Shown one piece after another: positions 12,117-22,112 of a stretch of 64,000 nucleotides of DNA. Numbering within the stretch: position 1 is the stretch's first letter; each line of letters begins with the position of its first letter. Position numbers and translations under genes: made by a program. The notes below the pieces were generated by a model. The model worked only from the letters and a program-made list of their open reading frames with translations, searched no databases and had not been told where the DNA came from. This DNA comes from Paragyromitra xinjiangensis (Eukaryota > Ascomycota > Pezizomycetes > Pezizales > Discinaceae), in contig JBCAMK010000002.1 of the NCBI GenBank assembly GCA_038503065.1, forward strand, positions 3,410,001-3,474,000, written 5' to 3'.

Positions 12117-13038
12117 GACCTCTTCAAATATCTTGGTCTTCAGACGTATCGTTTTCTGTGAATAAGATTAGTTATAACCTAGGCGGCTAGGGGAAACTCT
12201 GGCTCTGTATATGTGCAGTTCTGGGGCTAGATCTTCATGTAGGGCATGGGACTCCTCGAAGGACTGTTCTAAAGTTTAATTCATGACTGGGTGGCTGGCT
12301 GAAGTCGTCGGACGGTTTCAAAAGAACGCACGAGCTTCGCATTTCGTTTTCGGTAAATTTTCGGACTGGAGCTCGTACCCCTCCCAAGCTTTTCCTCGTA
12401 CATAAAGGTCGACGCAAGCCATAGATTATATGTAACCAATCACCGGCCGACTGGAATATTAGCATCATCAGCAATCACTCGCCAGCTCTCTCACGGGATA
12501 TGCATATTGGCGAAGTATTGGTGCAGCTGCCTCTCAACCCTCGCTTACTTCTAGCTACATGTAGCTTTAGGTACCCACAGACTAGTAAAAGCCCCCACAG
12601 AAGTTAGCTTCGTTGGCAAACTTTGACTAGTATTACTAATATAAAACTGAGCCAAGGCCAAATGGAAAGGCCCTTAGTAGAAATTTCTTATAACCAAAAG
12701 CAGCATACTAAACCAAAGGGTTTAAACCCCTATGGCTCCTAGCCTCGCCCGAGACTCAGAACTTTAGTTTCATCCAAAATAAAATATGATGCATGACGGT
12801 AGTTTTTCTATCGTCGACGAGCTCACATAGAAATTTACAGGACTGCAGCGACAGGCGTTTGCCTGAGTATAAAGTAAATGACTGACTAGTCGCTTGAATG
12901 CTAGATTTTGACATATATCCCGCCAGAAGGTTGCTGGAGCATCCACACTCCTCCCACTCGCGATTATATAGGCCAAACTTCCCACCTCATCTATCCACAA
13001 ATATATCTTCAAGGCTTAAGGGCCGACTACCGTTTAAC
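12117..13038. other. Shared upstream region of divergent genes
   Basis: This lies between the AT-hook gene (-) and the orphan gene (+). It may contain an unrecognised first exon of the AT-hook gene (acceptor at about 12154). TATATAGG at about 12965 could be the TATA region of the + strand gene. Confidence 0.45.
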
Positions 13039-13672
13039 ATGGTATGTATCTCTCTTCGGCCTTTATCATAAAATACTATCTAATATATAACCTTAGACTG
13101 CTCTCACAAGCTGCCAACCCTACATTGCAACCATCAGAAAAAGACTCAGATTTATCAGTCGACAAAGTAGATTAGCTATTAGGCTCACAGAGTTAATGAC
13201 TGTACTAAAACTCCCATCCTTTTCCCAGGTCAAACAGAACTTAATTTCAAACCTGACACTTTCCTCAAACAGGCCAAGTACGGCCACGACTCTCCAATAA
13301 CCATTCCTCTAAAAGACACCTCCTACGGCCAGCTTATCTACGACGAGCACGCCGAAATCCTACAGCTCATTAGCGAATGGTACGAGATTCTCACCCAGGA
13401 AAGCGACCCGCTAGGGTTTCAGCACATCAGACGTCTTTTTAAAGCGCTTCATAATGAATTCGGTATAAATCCTCTCAAGCACGACGGAAAGTTGAACCGA
13501 AATACTAATGCTTCGACGGCTAACCCCAGTTCAAATTCTTGGCTTACTTTCTTTACCATTTTGCTCTTACGGGGTTGAGACTCGGGTAGTCTCTAGAATG
13601 GAAGAGGTTGATACCCGTATCGGTGGACTTTTCACGCTGTTTGGACACTGCATCGACGTCTGCCGCTGTTAA
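13039..13672 (+). CDS. Orphan gene with an ATG-only first coding exon
   Basis: The model is 13039..13041, 13183..13462 and 13530..13672, 141 aa. The central exon is open from 13183 to 13462 with coding-like codon use but has no ATG. The upstream ATG|GTATGT at 13039 joins in phase to ..CTATTAG|GCTCAC, giving MAHRVND. The second intron (67 nt: GTATAA donor, ACTAAT branch, CCCCAG acceptor) changes the frame to one that ends VETRVVSRMEEVDTRIGG and then HCIDVCRC. That tail looks more like protein than the unspliced reading. The protein seems soluble with a helical middle (EILQLISEWYEILTQ) and a short Cys-rich tail. No family recognised. The coding status of exons 2 and 3 is fairly good; the single-codon first exon is inference. 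Confidence 0.5.
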
Positions 13673-14126
13673 GACCTATTTGGATACGCGACGGGGATCT
13701 GGTTTCTTTTTCTTTATTTCTTTATTTCCCCTAGGAATCGAGCTGGCTGTGATCCACTTAGTTGTGGTAGCCACAGGGTGATTTTTGGTGGAACTTGATT
13801 ATTTGTCTCAAATTAGCTGCAGGTCAAATAAAGCTTGGCTTGCTTTAGACTTGCGCGGTATCGCGACATCTGAGACAACTCGATTCTTGTCTCAATATGC
13901 AAGAACTTTGTTATATTTTTGTTATATTTTTGTTATATTTTTGATTAAGCGACTAGAGCGCACTAGAGAATGGCTCAAACCACTTAAGCCAAGACTACGC
14001 TGATGGACATGGGCACTTTGTAAAAAAACTGCAATCTGGTATCGATTTACATTTATTTCCTAATCTCTACGCCTCGTACGCGTCTCTAGGCCGTAACAAT
14101 CAACCTAGTTACAAAAAAAAAAATAA
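13673..14126. other. Intergenic between convergent genes
   Basis: No gene is seen. It contains a three-copy 11-bp tandem repeat, listed separately. Confidence 0.5.
13908..13940. repeat. 3 x 11-bp tandem repeat
   Basis: Three exact copies of TTGTTATATTT lie head to tail, downstream of the orphan gene. It is a simple minisatellite with no evident function. Confidence 0.9.
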
Positions 14127-14471
14127 CTATTCGTGAGAATATGAGAAATACGCCCCAGCATCCTGATTATAACAGTAATAAGGCTCTTCACAAGTATGAC
14201 CCGGAAACGAATGAAACTGGTACCAGTTCAGAACCTCCTCCACCAAAGGATGCTTGTCATCAACGAACCAGTATGTGCAGATTCTTTCTACTGAAAAGCG
14301 CTTGAAATTCTCAGGAAACCCCGCAAGGCAATCATCGCACTCTTTGTCGAGGTATTCATGTTGGAGTTCTGTATTGTGGATTAGGTTGTCGATGTGGCAG
14401 TCGTCTGAGTCTGGGGCACTGTCGAAGAATTTGTGCCAGCAGGCGAGGTGGGTGATGGTGTTGACACACAT
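14127..14471 (-). CDS. Small Cys/His-rich protein, unknown
   Basis: This is an intronless frame of 114 aa starting MCVNTITHLACWHKFF. It has eight cysteines, including a CxxC (ECDDC), and His near the first pair. Aromatic and acidic residues are frequent, and it ends YFSYSHE. The early Cys-x8-Cys-x-His followed by CxxC recalls a group of short fungal proteins thought to bind zinc, but I cannot name a family. There is no signal peptide or membrane segment. A three-copy 10-bp repeat lies just upstream of the ATG. The coding call rests on composition and on a clean frame with an ATG. Confidence 0.55.
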   Translation of the reverse strand: MCVNTITHLACWHKFFDSAPDSDDCHIDNLIHNTELQHEYLDKECDDCLAGFPENFKRFSVERICTYWFVDDKHPLVEEVLNWYQFHSFPGHTCEEPYYCYNQDAGAYFSYSHE

Positions 14472-14496
14472 TGATTTATAGACGGTGTTTGTAGGG

Positions 14497-14526
14497 GTGT
14501 TTAGGAGTGTTTAGGAGTGTTTAGGA
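14497..14526. repeat. 3 x 10-bp tandem repeat in a promoter
   Basis: GTGTTTAGGA occurs three times in tandem, with a degenerate fourth unit before it. It starts about 25 nt upstream of the start codon of the small Cys-rich gene on the minus strand, so it lies in its 5' leader or core promoter. Confidence 0.9.
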
Positions 14527-15708
14527 GTTCTGGGGGCTTTATTTATGGATGGGAAACTGGGTTCTTGAATGGGGGTGCTATGGTACGTATACGTATACGG
14601 CGAGTCACTTGTATGAGAGTGCAGAGAAGAATTTTAGTATGGCAACCACTAACCAAAGGGTGGGTAACACCATAAGGAAACCATCAGGATACCGATTTTA
14701 ATACTAAAGGCACTAGCAGCAGGCTTAAGCTGGTAGTTAGAAAAGTATTCTGGGACTTTTGCTTCATATTTATGAACTAGTATAACTAAACTGCAAGTTT
14801 GTCGCATGAGCGTATCTAGTTCTAATTCTAGTAGGAAGGGCAGGGGCAGCCTTCGCCTTGAATACAAATAATTACTGAAGTTATGTGAAGTTTCTATCAC
14901 TGCCACCAGCCTACAATCACGAAAGTTGAATTGTTACAAAGTCACTTAACTTGTATGGTCACTGCAACTACATGTAGTGTCGCTCCGCAGCCGGAACCTG
15001 AGTTTCCCAGGCTCGCTTATAGCTCACCGGGACCAGCAATGTAACTATGCAAAAGCTTACAGTTAGAGTTATATTAGTTTACAAATATGAAATAAAAACT
15101 CCGGAATATATCCTCTAAAAGGTAACCTGCAGCTAGTTGTGAGAAGACCCGTATCTTGATGGTTTCTTGGAGGGTGTTACCCGCCCTTCAGTTAGTGGCT
15201 GTCATGCTAAAATTCTTTTCTGCACTCTCATACAAATGACCCGCCATAGCTATGGTGATTCAAGATGGCTATTAGGTTTCACGCCTCGAATTTGTGGATA
15301 TCTTGAAATGCGAGCCCACAATGTAATTTATTGTTTGGAGGGCCTCCAAGACAGAAGCTAATCCCAAATTTAGTGAAGCCCGATTCCAGATTTTCTACCG
15401 GGGCCCCAGTTGCGCTGAACCCTACCATGGCAACTAGCGAGTGACTACTGGTGACGCTGTTACCGCCATTCCACCTTGCCCAACCAATGAGTTCTAATCT
15501 AGGACGACAGGAGACGAACGGTATTGCTTTCCTGGATATTCCTCAGCCTTCGCACCCTGATCCCATCAATTTCCTCATGAGTCAGTAGTAAGAATTAAGT
15601 CATCATTTTATCTACAAAATTCTAAAGATATCGATATAACCCTATCAGAGAACAAAATCAAAACGCTTTTATTCCTCTCACCTTCCCACCGGCACCTTTT
15701 GCCCGTAT
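14527..15708. other. Intergenic, no gene seen
   Basis: The short open frames (14649-14906, 15167-15361) have no motif or splice support. A small palindromic TACGTATACGTATAC lies near 14583. Confidence 0.55.
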
Positions 15709-16628
15709 CTATCTCCTCCTAACTTTTGCCCACTTATTCTTTCCCACCATCCCTCCTTTCCCCATTCGTGCCCTCTGCAGCTCCAACTCTTTTTCTGCAA
15801 CCTTTAATTCTGCCGCCCTCTTCATTCTCGCCTCGAGCTCTTTATACCTTCCCTCCCTCTTCTTCGCCATCTTCTTCTCCTCCATATCCTCCTGCTTCCT
15901 CCGTATGTCCGAGTCTACCGTCTCACCTTGTGTTCTCCCTGTTAATTCTGCCCCTGCAAGCTGATCTAATCTCGGCCGATTGAACCGTCGTCCCACAAGA
16001 TCTTTATGCGTGCCGAAATACTCCTCCGCCGTGAAATTTCGAGCTTCCTTCTCGCTGTCCACAAAAACTGTATGCTTCCCTCCTAACCCTACACCTGCGT
16101 TCTTTCCAGTGGAGCCGGAATCCATAAACCCCAGTCCCCCCTCTAGCTTCTCAATTGCTCTTCGCTCAATTGCGACTTGGGTTCGGACATACCCAGCGTC
16201 CTGCGTCTTAAGTAGCTTAACGACGTCGTCACTCATTGGACCTACGTCAGGGCGCTCGGAGACCTTGATTCCGCCATCGCGGGTCGTGGAGGAAGTCATA
16301 GCAAAGTAGAATTCATCAGGATTGCGAGTGGAGGCCTTGGAACGGAGGGATTTGAGGGCCTTCTTTTTGGCGTTGTAATCGCGGGCACGGAGGACATAGT
16401 CCTAGGATCGTGGTTAGTGCCTGGTCACTAGAAAAAGGTGGAAGAGGGCTGAGAGGAACGGCGAATACCTTCTTCTTCTCGAGAATACCCCATTTCTGGC
16501 GCTCCTGGGGTTGGGCACGCTCTTTGTGGTTTCGCCGCTGTTGAGTTCGCTATTAGCATCTGGCCACTGTTATTAGTTCTTTATGGAGATGAGGGACGAA
16601 CCTGAACGGCGTTGCGTAATGAAGACAT
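15709..16628 (-). CDS. UTP11: U3 snoRNP / SSU processome protein Utp11
   Basis: The model is complement(15709..16401, 16469..16537, 16602..16628), 262 aa, with introns of 67 and 64 nt. Utp11 is a nucleolar component of the small-subunit processome, needed for 18S rRNA maturation. It begins MSSLRNAVQRRNHKERAQP, then KWGILEKKKDYVLRARDYN and KALKSLRSKASTRNPDEFYF, the hallmark N-terminus of the family. The middle carries EEYFGTHKDLVGRRFNRP, and the C-terminus is a long basic coiled coil (residues about 195-262) ending KWAKVRRR. Length matches the family (about 250). The start is fixed by the motif order after splicing. Confident. Confidence 0.93.
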
Positions 16629-17148
16629 GGTTATGATTGTTTGTGATTTGTGACAGCAGGCGTGAGAAGCCTTTCGTGGTTACGATAACGGCTGCGAAGG
16701 TATAGCAGGAGAAATTCGAGGGTGGTTCGTTGTGAGGCTCAAAAAAGCTTAAAGTTTTCGGGTCACCACTATTATTGGTTATGGTGTTACCCGGCTTCAG
16801 GTCCATTAATCCTCACCCACACGCATCACGAAGCACGCGAAAGATACCTCATCACCTATATATCGTTAAATCTATTTAGCGTCCTACAGCGCTATATCGC
16901 TTCTAAATCTACTAGAAATTTCTTAGAGCGGTGATGATACATTTAACAGCAATTTCTAGGTGGTATTCTTCTCAAATCCCACTGCCATCATATTTGTCAT
17001 ATATGGCCTAGGAAATTAGAATTCTTATCATATAAAAACTTGAAGGATACATATATGATTATATTAATGAATATAAAAAGAATTTATAAAAGTGAAATCA
17101 AATACAAAAGAAATCATGCTCGCCCTCCCCTTGAATCCCCACCTCTTC
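16629..17148. other. Intergenic, no gene seen
   Basis: This AT-rich stretch lies between the UTP11 start and the 3' end of the membrane-protein gene. No coding or RNA feature was recognised. Confidence 0.55.
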
Positions 17149-18813
17149 CTACCCAAAATGTGGCCAATATTTGTCGCCGCCCCATTGAGGAGTTGAGTAT
17201 GCTCCTTTAGGAAGGCTGCGTAGCCCTATAAAAGACTCCACCGTAATGTATAAGATACAAAAAGCATAAGTCAATGTCATAAGCCAAGAGAAAACAAACA
17301 CCGCCCGTAGCCCCCCCTCCTTCAACTTATTCCCGTCAACATGGATCTTCTTGAGGTCCTCCTTAAACCTAGACAACGTACCCCTAAAAACTCTTCTCTC
17401 TTCAAACCGCAATTCCCACACTGCTGTAAGAAGATAATCCTCAAATTCGGTCGTAGCCACAATAGGAATGTAAGCGATAGCTCCAACAATGATTGTTCCA
17501 CAGGACGCCAGCCAAGTAATCCTTTCCGCTGTAGTAGCAAAGTGGACATTCCACGCAAGCAAATGCAAAGCACCATTGGAGATAATAAACAGTCCGATAG
17601 TTATCATAGGCCCCCTCTTATACTGCTCGCCGACTATGTGTTCTAGAATGTCGTAAACGCATTTCAGAAGCAAGTTAAGGATGCCTAATAGAGGCTTTTC
17701 GGTGATAACATCGTAATGTAAAAGCGGGGCGCTCCCCTTAGAATCTTGTATTTGTACAGGCAGCTTGGCCTCTTCTTTTGTTTTAAGGGATGGTGTAAGC
17801 CGTCTAAGTAGTGAGTGTCGTACCGGTTTATTGGTGACTATGGCCTCGCCTTTTGTTTCAGCGGACGATATGGACTGCCCGGGCGGTGAGGATTGTACCG
17901 GTCTACCAGTGACTGTGGGCTCACGCTTTATTTCAGCGGATGATGTGGACTGTCCTGGTGGTAAGGATGATGTCTGTGGTGTCGGTTTTGGTTTTGGTTT
18001 CGCCGGTTTTGAGACCTCTACTACGTCCATAGAGTACCCATCGAGCCCGAGATCATAGAGTTTAGTTTTATCGATAGCAAGCCTTAAAGGGTGACCAACA
18101 TCCATAGGCTTAGACCACCAAAAACAATATGATACCCATGTGTACAAGACCTGAATGGCCACATGGATCTCCAGTAAAGTAATTGGCAAATTAGCAACCT
18201 TGCGTGAGATGCATTGGAAGATGAACCAGGTTGCCTGAACTAGAGCTAGTAGTTTTGCGATAGAGTTGGCTTTTCCTTTATCGGCGATGAGTTTCTTGTC
18301 GAGGTCTTTCTCGAGTCCGGATATCAGGCCCGCTTTTAAACACTTCTCGAAGCCCCGCGGCGTCAAAGTAAAGGTGTATCCATCAGGCCCCTCCACAGTT
18401 AGCCCTCCCATCAATACGAAAAAGCCCCCAGCTAGGCCTAGCGAATTGTTGCCGGTCTTTTCCTTCCAAAGAGCACGGATTTTCCATGCTTTGCGAAACT
18501 GGCCGAAGGCGCACATTAGGATAAATTCTGGTAAAAGGGCGGCACACAAAGCCCAGTAAAGCTTGTAGAATAGCCGGCTCCAAACTGTCGAATCGGGTAT
18601 GACATTTGGATGGATTGCAGTCCAGATACAGAGGCCAAAGGTGGCTAAACAACTCCATATGAGGCTTATCGTGCCACGCCCACGCGGTTCCTGTACGAAC
18701 GGATTTTCGAGTCCAAATCCGTTCACGTCAATGTTGGTTCCATTTGCAACCGGCAGAGCAAAAGTAGGGATAGTCGTAAATGCAAAAAGCGCGGAGGTGA
18801 GAAAGGCGGCCAT
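17149..18813 (-). CDS. Multi-pass membrane protein of a fungal-specific family
   Basis: This is an uninterrupted 554-aa frame. An N-terminal signal-like helix (LTSALFAFTTIPTFALPVANG) is followed by an extracytoplasmic segment and then RGTISLIWSCLATFGLCIWTAIHPNV. That Cys/Trp/His-Pro pattern is a signature I associate with a large uncharacterised family of fungal membrane proteins. Further helices follow (LYWALCAALLPEFILMCAF; AIQVLYTWVSYCFWW). A Ser/Thr/Pro-rich loop at about 270-345 has repeated S-P-P-G-Q-S units. The C-terminal helices include MITIGLFIISNGALHLLAWN and VFVFSWLMTLTYAFCILYI. Function is unknown, and it is probably in the plasma membrane or secretory pathway. A C-terminal YWPHFG follows the last helix. 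Coding status is confident; role is not assigned. Confidence 0.8.
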   Translation of the reverse strand: MAAFLTSALFAFTTIPTFALPVANGTNIDVNGFGLENPFVQEPRGRGTISLIWSCLATFGLCIWTAIHPNVIPDSTVWSRLFYKLYWALCAALLPEFILMCAFGQFRKAWKIRALWKEKTGNNSLGLAGGFFVLMGGLTVEGPDGYTFTLTPRGFEKCLKAGLISGLEKDLDKKLIADKGKANSIAKLLALVQATWFIFQCISRKVANLPITLLEIHVAIQVLYTWVSYCFWWSKPMDVGHPLRLAIDKTKLYDLGLDGYSMDVVEVSKPAKPKPKPTPQTSSLPPGQSTSSAEIKREPTVTGRPVQSSPPGQSISSAETKGEAIVTNKPVRHSLLRRLTPSLKTKEEAKLPVQIQDSKGSAPLLHYDVITEKPLLGILNLLLKCVYDILEHIVGEQYKRGPMITIGLFIISNGALHLLAWNVHFATTAERITWLASCGTIIVGAIAYIPIVATTEFEDYLLTAVWELRFEERRVFRGTLSRFKEDLKKIHVDGNKLKEGGLRAVFVFSWLMTLTYAFCILYITVESFIGLRSLPKGAYSTPQWGGDKYWPHFG

Positions 18814-21675
18814 CTCAGGACCGGCAAGAACAAATGGGAGGCCACTGGGGGCTCCCTACGTTCTTGAGATGGTTTTTTCGAGGCGCAAGATCTAACAGAA
18901 TCTAGCTGCACTACTATCAGGGACTTGATTCTTAAGTTTTGGATACTTGACGGACTTACATATGCTATCTATTCAATAAGAGCCCCTGTTCGACGTTGAT
19001 AAAGGCGTAGCTGGTGACAGGCTGCTCTGATTGTCGAAATTATTGTCTTAAGACGCAGCGCTATCCAAAAGCTAATCACTCGTGTGTTAATATATACAAA
19101 GTCCTAATGTTCTCAGAAAGCAAGTGCCAGGCTCACGTCTGCCGTCTCCCGGACAAGAATAAGTTCTCCAATCCTCAGGACGTCGATGATCCAAGATGCT
19201 AAGACACACAAAGACGAGTTGTGATACTATCAAATTAGTCTTTTATTCTCTATCAAAGACTGTAGTGCTAACCTACTGATACTGTCCGGCAAACTTTGGA
19301 AAAAGAAGTGCTAGGATAGCTAGCCTTCGTGCGAACTAGCCTTATTCTAGGAGTCGTTAATTTCTTCGGCCAGTATAAGAGATCAAGCGCAGTAAACTTA
19401 CTTACTCTAGCGCTGAACTAGTACGTCCAAATCACGTGCACTTGATTCCTCCTACACGATCACGTCCGGAAAAACAAGTAGTTTCCAAGGGTGAAAAATG
19501 GATTCGAAGCGAAAATATTATTCTGATTTTTGAATCTGAGAGACACACTATTGCTGTCAGGAAATACGCTAATGAACGTATGCCTGATAGCCTGATTAAG
19601 CTGTGAATATGGGAGAGTATTTATCTTTATGTTGTTCTAGGGATTCAGCGTAAAAGCCCCGCAAAGGATCCGGGGCTGAGTCTATTCAGCTCTTCTTTTA
19701 CGGGGAGTAATCCGCAATGCGCGGCGGCCATTATGGAGTCTATAGAGTACTACAGGAAAAGATGTTTGGCTACACGTAAAAGCACTTTTTTCAGCTATGT
19801 TCCACATTTTCCTTTCTTTCTTTGACAATCGCCGGTCGAATCTGAATAATTGCGTATATATAACTATCGTGTCCTGGGCGAGAACCAATAATCACCATGC
19901 ACGCTATCAGTTTGGTGGAGCAAGGCTGTGATGTGAATTGAGGTTGTCATATATTTATGTTGCCGAGTTGCCGATCACCCTGATACAGTATTCTCACATA
20001 TGTAGTCGAGCCTGGTTGAGGATTGCGCGTTACGCCTCGTTAGGCATGCGCAGGCCGTGTGTAGTTTGTGGTCACCTGCATGCAGAACATTCTGAATTAA
20101 TCAATACCAGTCTGACACTTCCTCTATCATCAGAGCCGCCAATGGTACGCCGTCATCCGTCTCAAGGACTTTCAAGCTTTTTCCTTACCTGAGACAAATT
20201 CTTTCATGCAGGACACATTGTAATAGCAAGGGTAAGCGAACGGGGATTCTTTGTAATAGGACTCATCACTAGGAATTTGATAGGTTGGCCAAAAGCTTGG
20301 AGCCCGGATATCTCACTCTTATACTATTCCACCAGAAGATGCACCCATGTGATCGATCTCCAGTTCCTCGGGACTTCAGAATTAGGTTGTTAAAAGTGAT
20401 AAGTCAATAGTCTCGTGCCTGCCGCGCCCCTCACGCGCAGTTCACTGCATACTTGAGGAGCCACTATAGCCGTGGTAGACAGGAATAAAAACGAGTTTAA
20501 CAAGTCACCGTAAATTTTATATGCCGATCGACATGCTAAATTAGCTCAAGATACGTCAGAGAGCCATGTTTTGAATTTCCCATCGCCGACATACGTCTAC
20601 AACGCCTCCTGTCTATTGCGATAAACCATATGGCTGCTTCAGGTAACTGAATCAGCCACCCTAAACAAGGGTTTACTGCAGTAGGGCTCTGTGGCCTAGG
20701 CCTTGGGTCGAATGCTTGTTGCTCTTGGCTGCGCTCACCGTCAGCCCCAGCGTTGACTAAGCTAACTCGTACTACTGCCCACAACCTAGAGAAAGGAGTG
20801 ATTGAATAGCCCAGCCCAAAACTCTATTCATTCTGTTCTAAAAAAATTTATATTCTTTGAATGTTATATATCGGAGTTTGGCGGTTATGAGTACTAGGAT
20901 TTCCTACTTACTCGCCCCTATAAGTTACTATTCGTTACACTACGGCCGCGGGCAGGAAAGCCCTTTATGGACCAGCCCCAGTTTTTCGATTCATTGGAGT
21001 GGAACTTCAAGCTTCTGTTACTCACATCTCGCAGGATGCAGCCAAACCCATGACCTGCTGGCAGTAATTCATACGAGTGCACCAGCACCCGGATTGTGGA
21101 TAGACCCCGTAACGATTTCCCAACTATCTTCTCGATACACTCGTATTTGGGAGGGAGAATAACTGGAAGACTGAGGGAGCAGTTGGCAATCAGAAAATTG
21201 ATGTGACAGAAAAATGCTTTTTCTGGTTCTCTTAGTTTATCACTGGCTGCAGCCATCAACAAAGCTTATATACCTTCCCCGCTTCTCAGAAGCCCGAGGT
21301 GCCCTAGAGCGTGGATCCTCTTTTCTTTTTCTACCTTGGAGATAGAGAGCGATTTCTAGTCCATTCACCACCGTACGCGTCCACATGATAAGAACCAGAA
21401 AGCAGAGGGTCACGATGTGTGTTGCGAAATATACGTGCACGACACCATTCCATGCAATTTCACCCCTGTTTTCTAGTTCTTGCCCTGGGACGAGTATAAT
21501 TTGATGAAATTCGTTCCAGCGCCAGGCAGTAAAACATACACCAACACGCATAAGAGAGGAATACAACCGGTCTAAGCGCTAGCTTTGTGCTAGTACTTTT
21601 GCTTTTTCCACGACTTCAATCTAGTGATCTTTCTTTTTATGCATACTAACCGCAATGCGTATTTTACCCACTAGC
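18814..21675. other. Gene-poor intergenic region
   Basis: No supported gene. The best frame, 21240-21566 on the minus strand, has a hydrophobic stretch (YFATHIVTLCFLVLIMW) preceded by an AWN-like motif. That faintly recalls the membrane protein at 17149-18813, so it could be a relic of that family, but it has no clear start, exons or partner. Confidence 0.5.
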
Positions 21676-22112
21676 TACAGTACAATCGCCCTATAAGAAT
21701 ACGGTTGGGACCAGACACCATATTCTTGTAGAGCGAATATTCTTGCAGGAAATGCCAAGTATGCGCCAAGATATGTATACTAGGGGAGTCTCTACAAAAA
21801 AAACCTCAAACATAGTGATGAAGGGCTTGGAGGTGCTAATATCCTATGTCTTTTTGCTTGATACCCCAAATTATATATGGGGCAAGTGTTTTGCGACCAC
21901 TTTTGCTTTAGTTCTAACCCAGATTTGAAGGGTTCTCAAATATTCCCCCACTTTCTATAAGAATATACTAAGAAGAACCCCCAAAATGATAAGAATATTC
22001 TTAGATGGCGATATTCTTATTTCCCCATACAAAATATCTCGGTTCTACCATCCGTATTCTTATAAGCCGAATATTCTTATAGAGAGTATTCTTATAGGGC
22101 GATTGTACTGTA
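21676..22112. mobile_element. Non-autonomous Tc1/mariner (pogo-like) MITE, 433 bp
   Basis: A perfect 27-bp inverted repeat joins 21676-21702 and 22086-22112. The outermost bases are TA on both sides, and the element itself then begins CAGTACAATCGCCC and ends with its complement. TA target duplication and CAGT termini are characteristic of pogo/Fot1-type Tc1/mariner elements. The interior holds several further copies of the subterminal word ATTCTTAT in both orientations and no transposase frame. It therefore depends on a transposase elsewhere. Identical termini suggest recent activity or selection on the ends. Confidence 0.88.
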
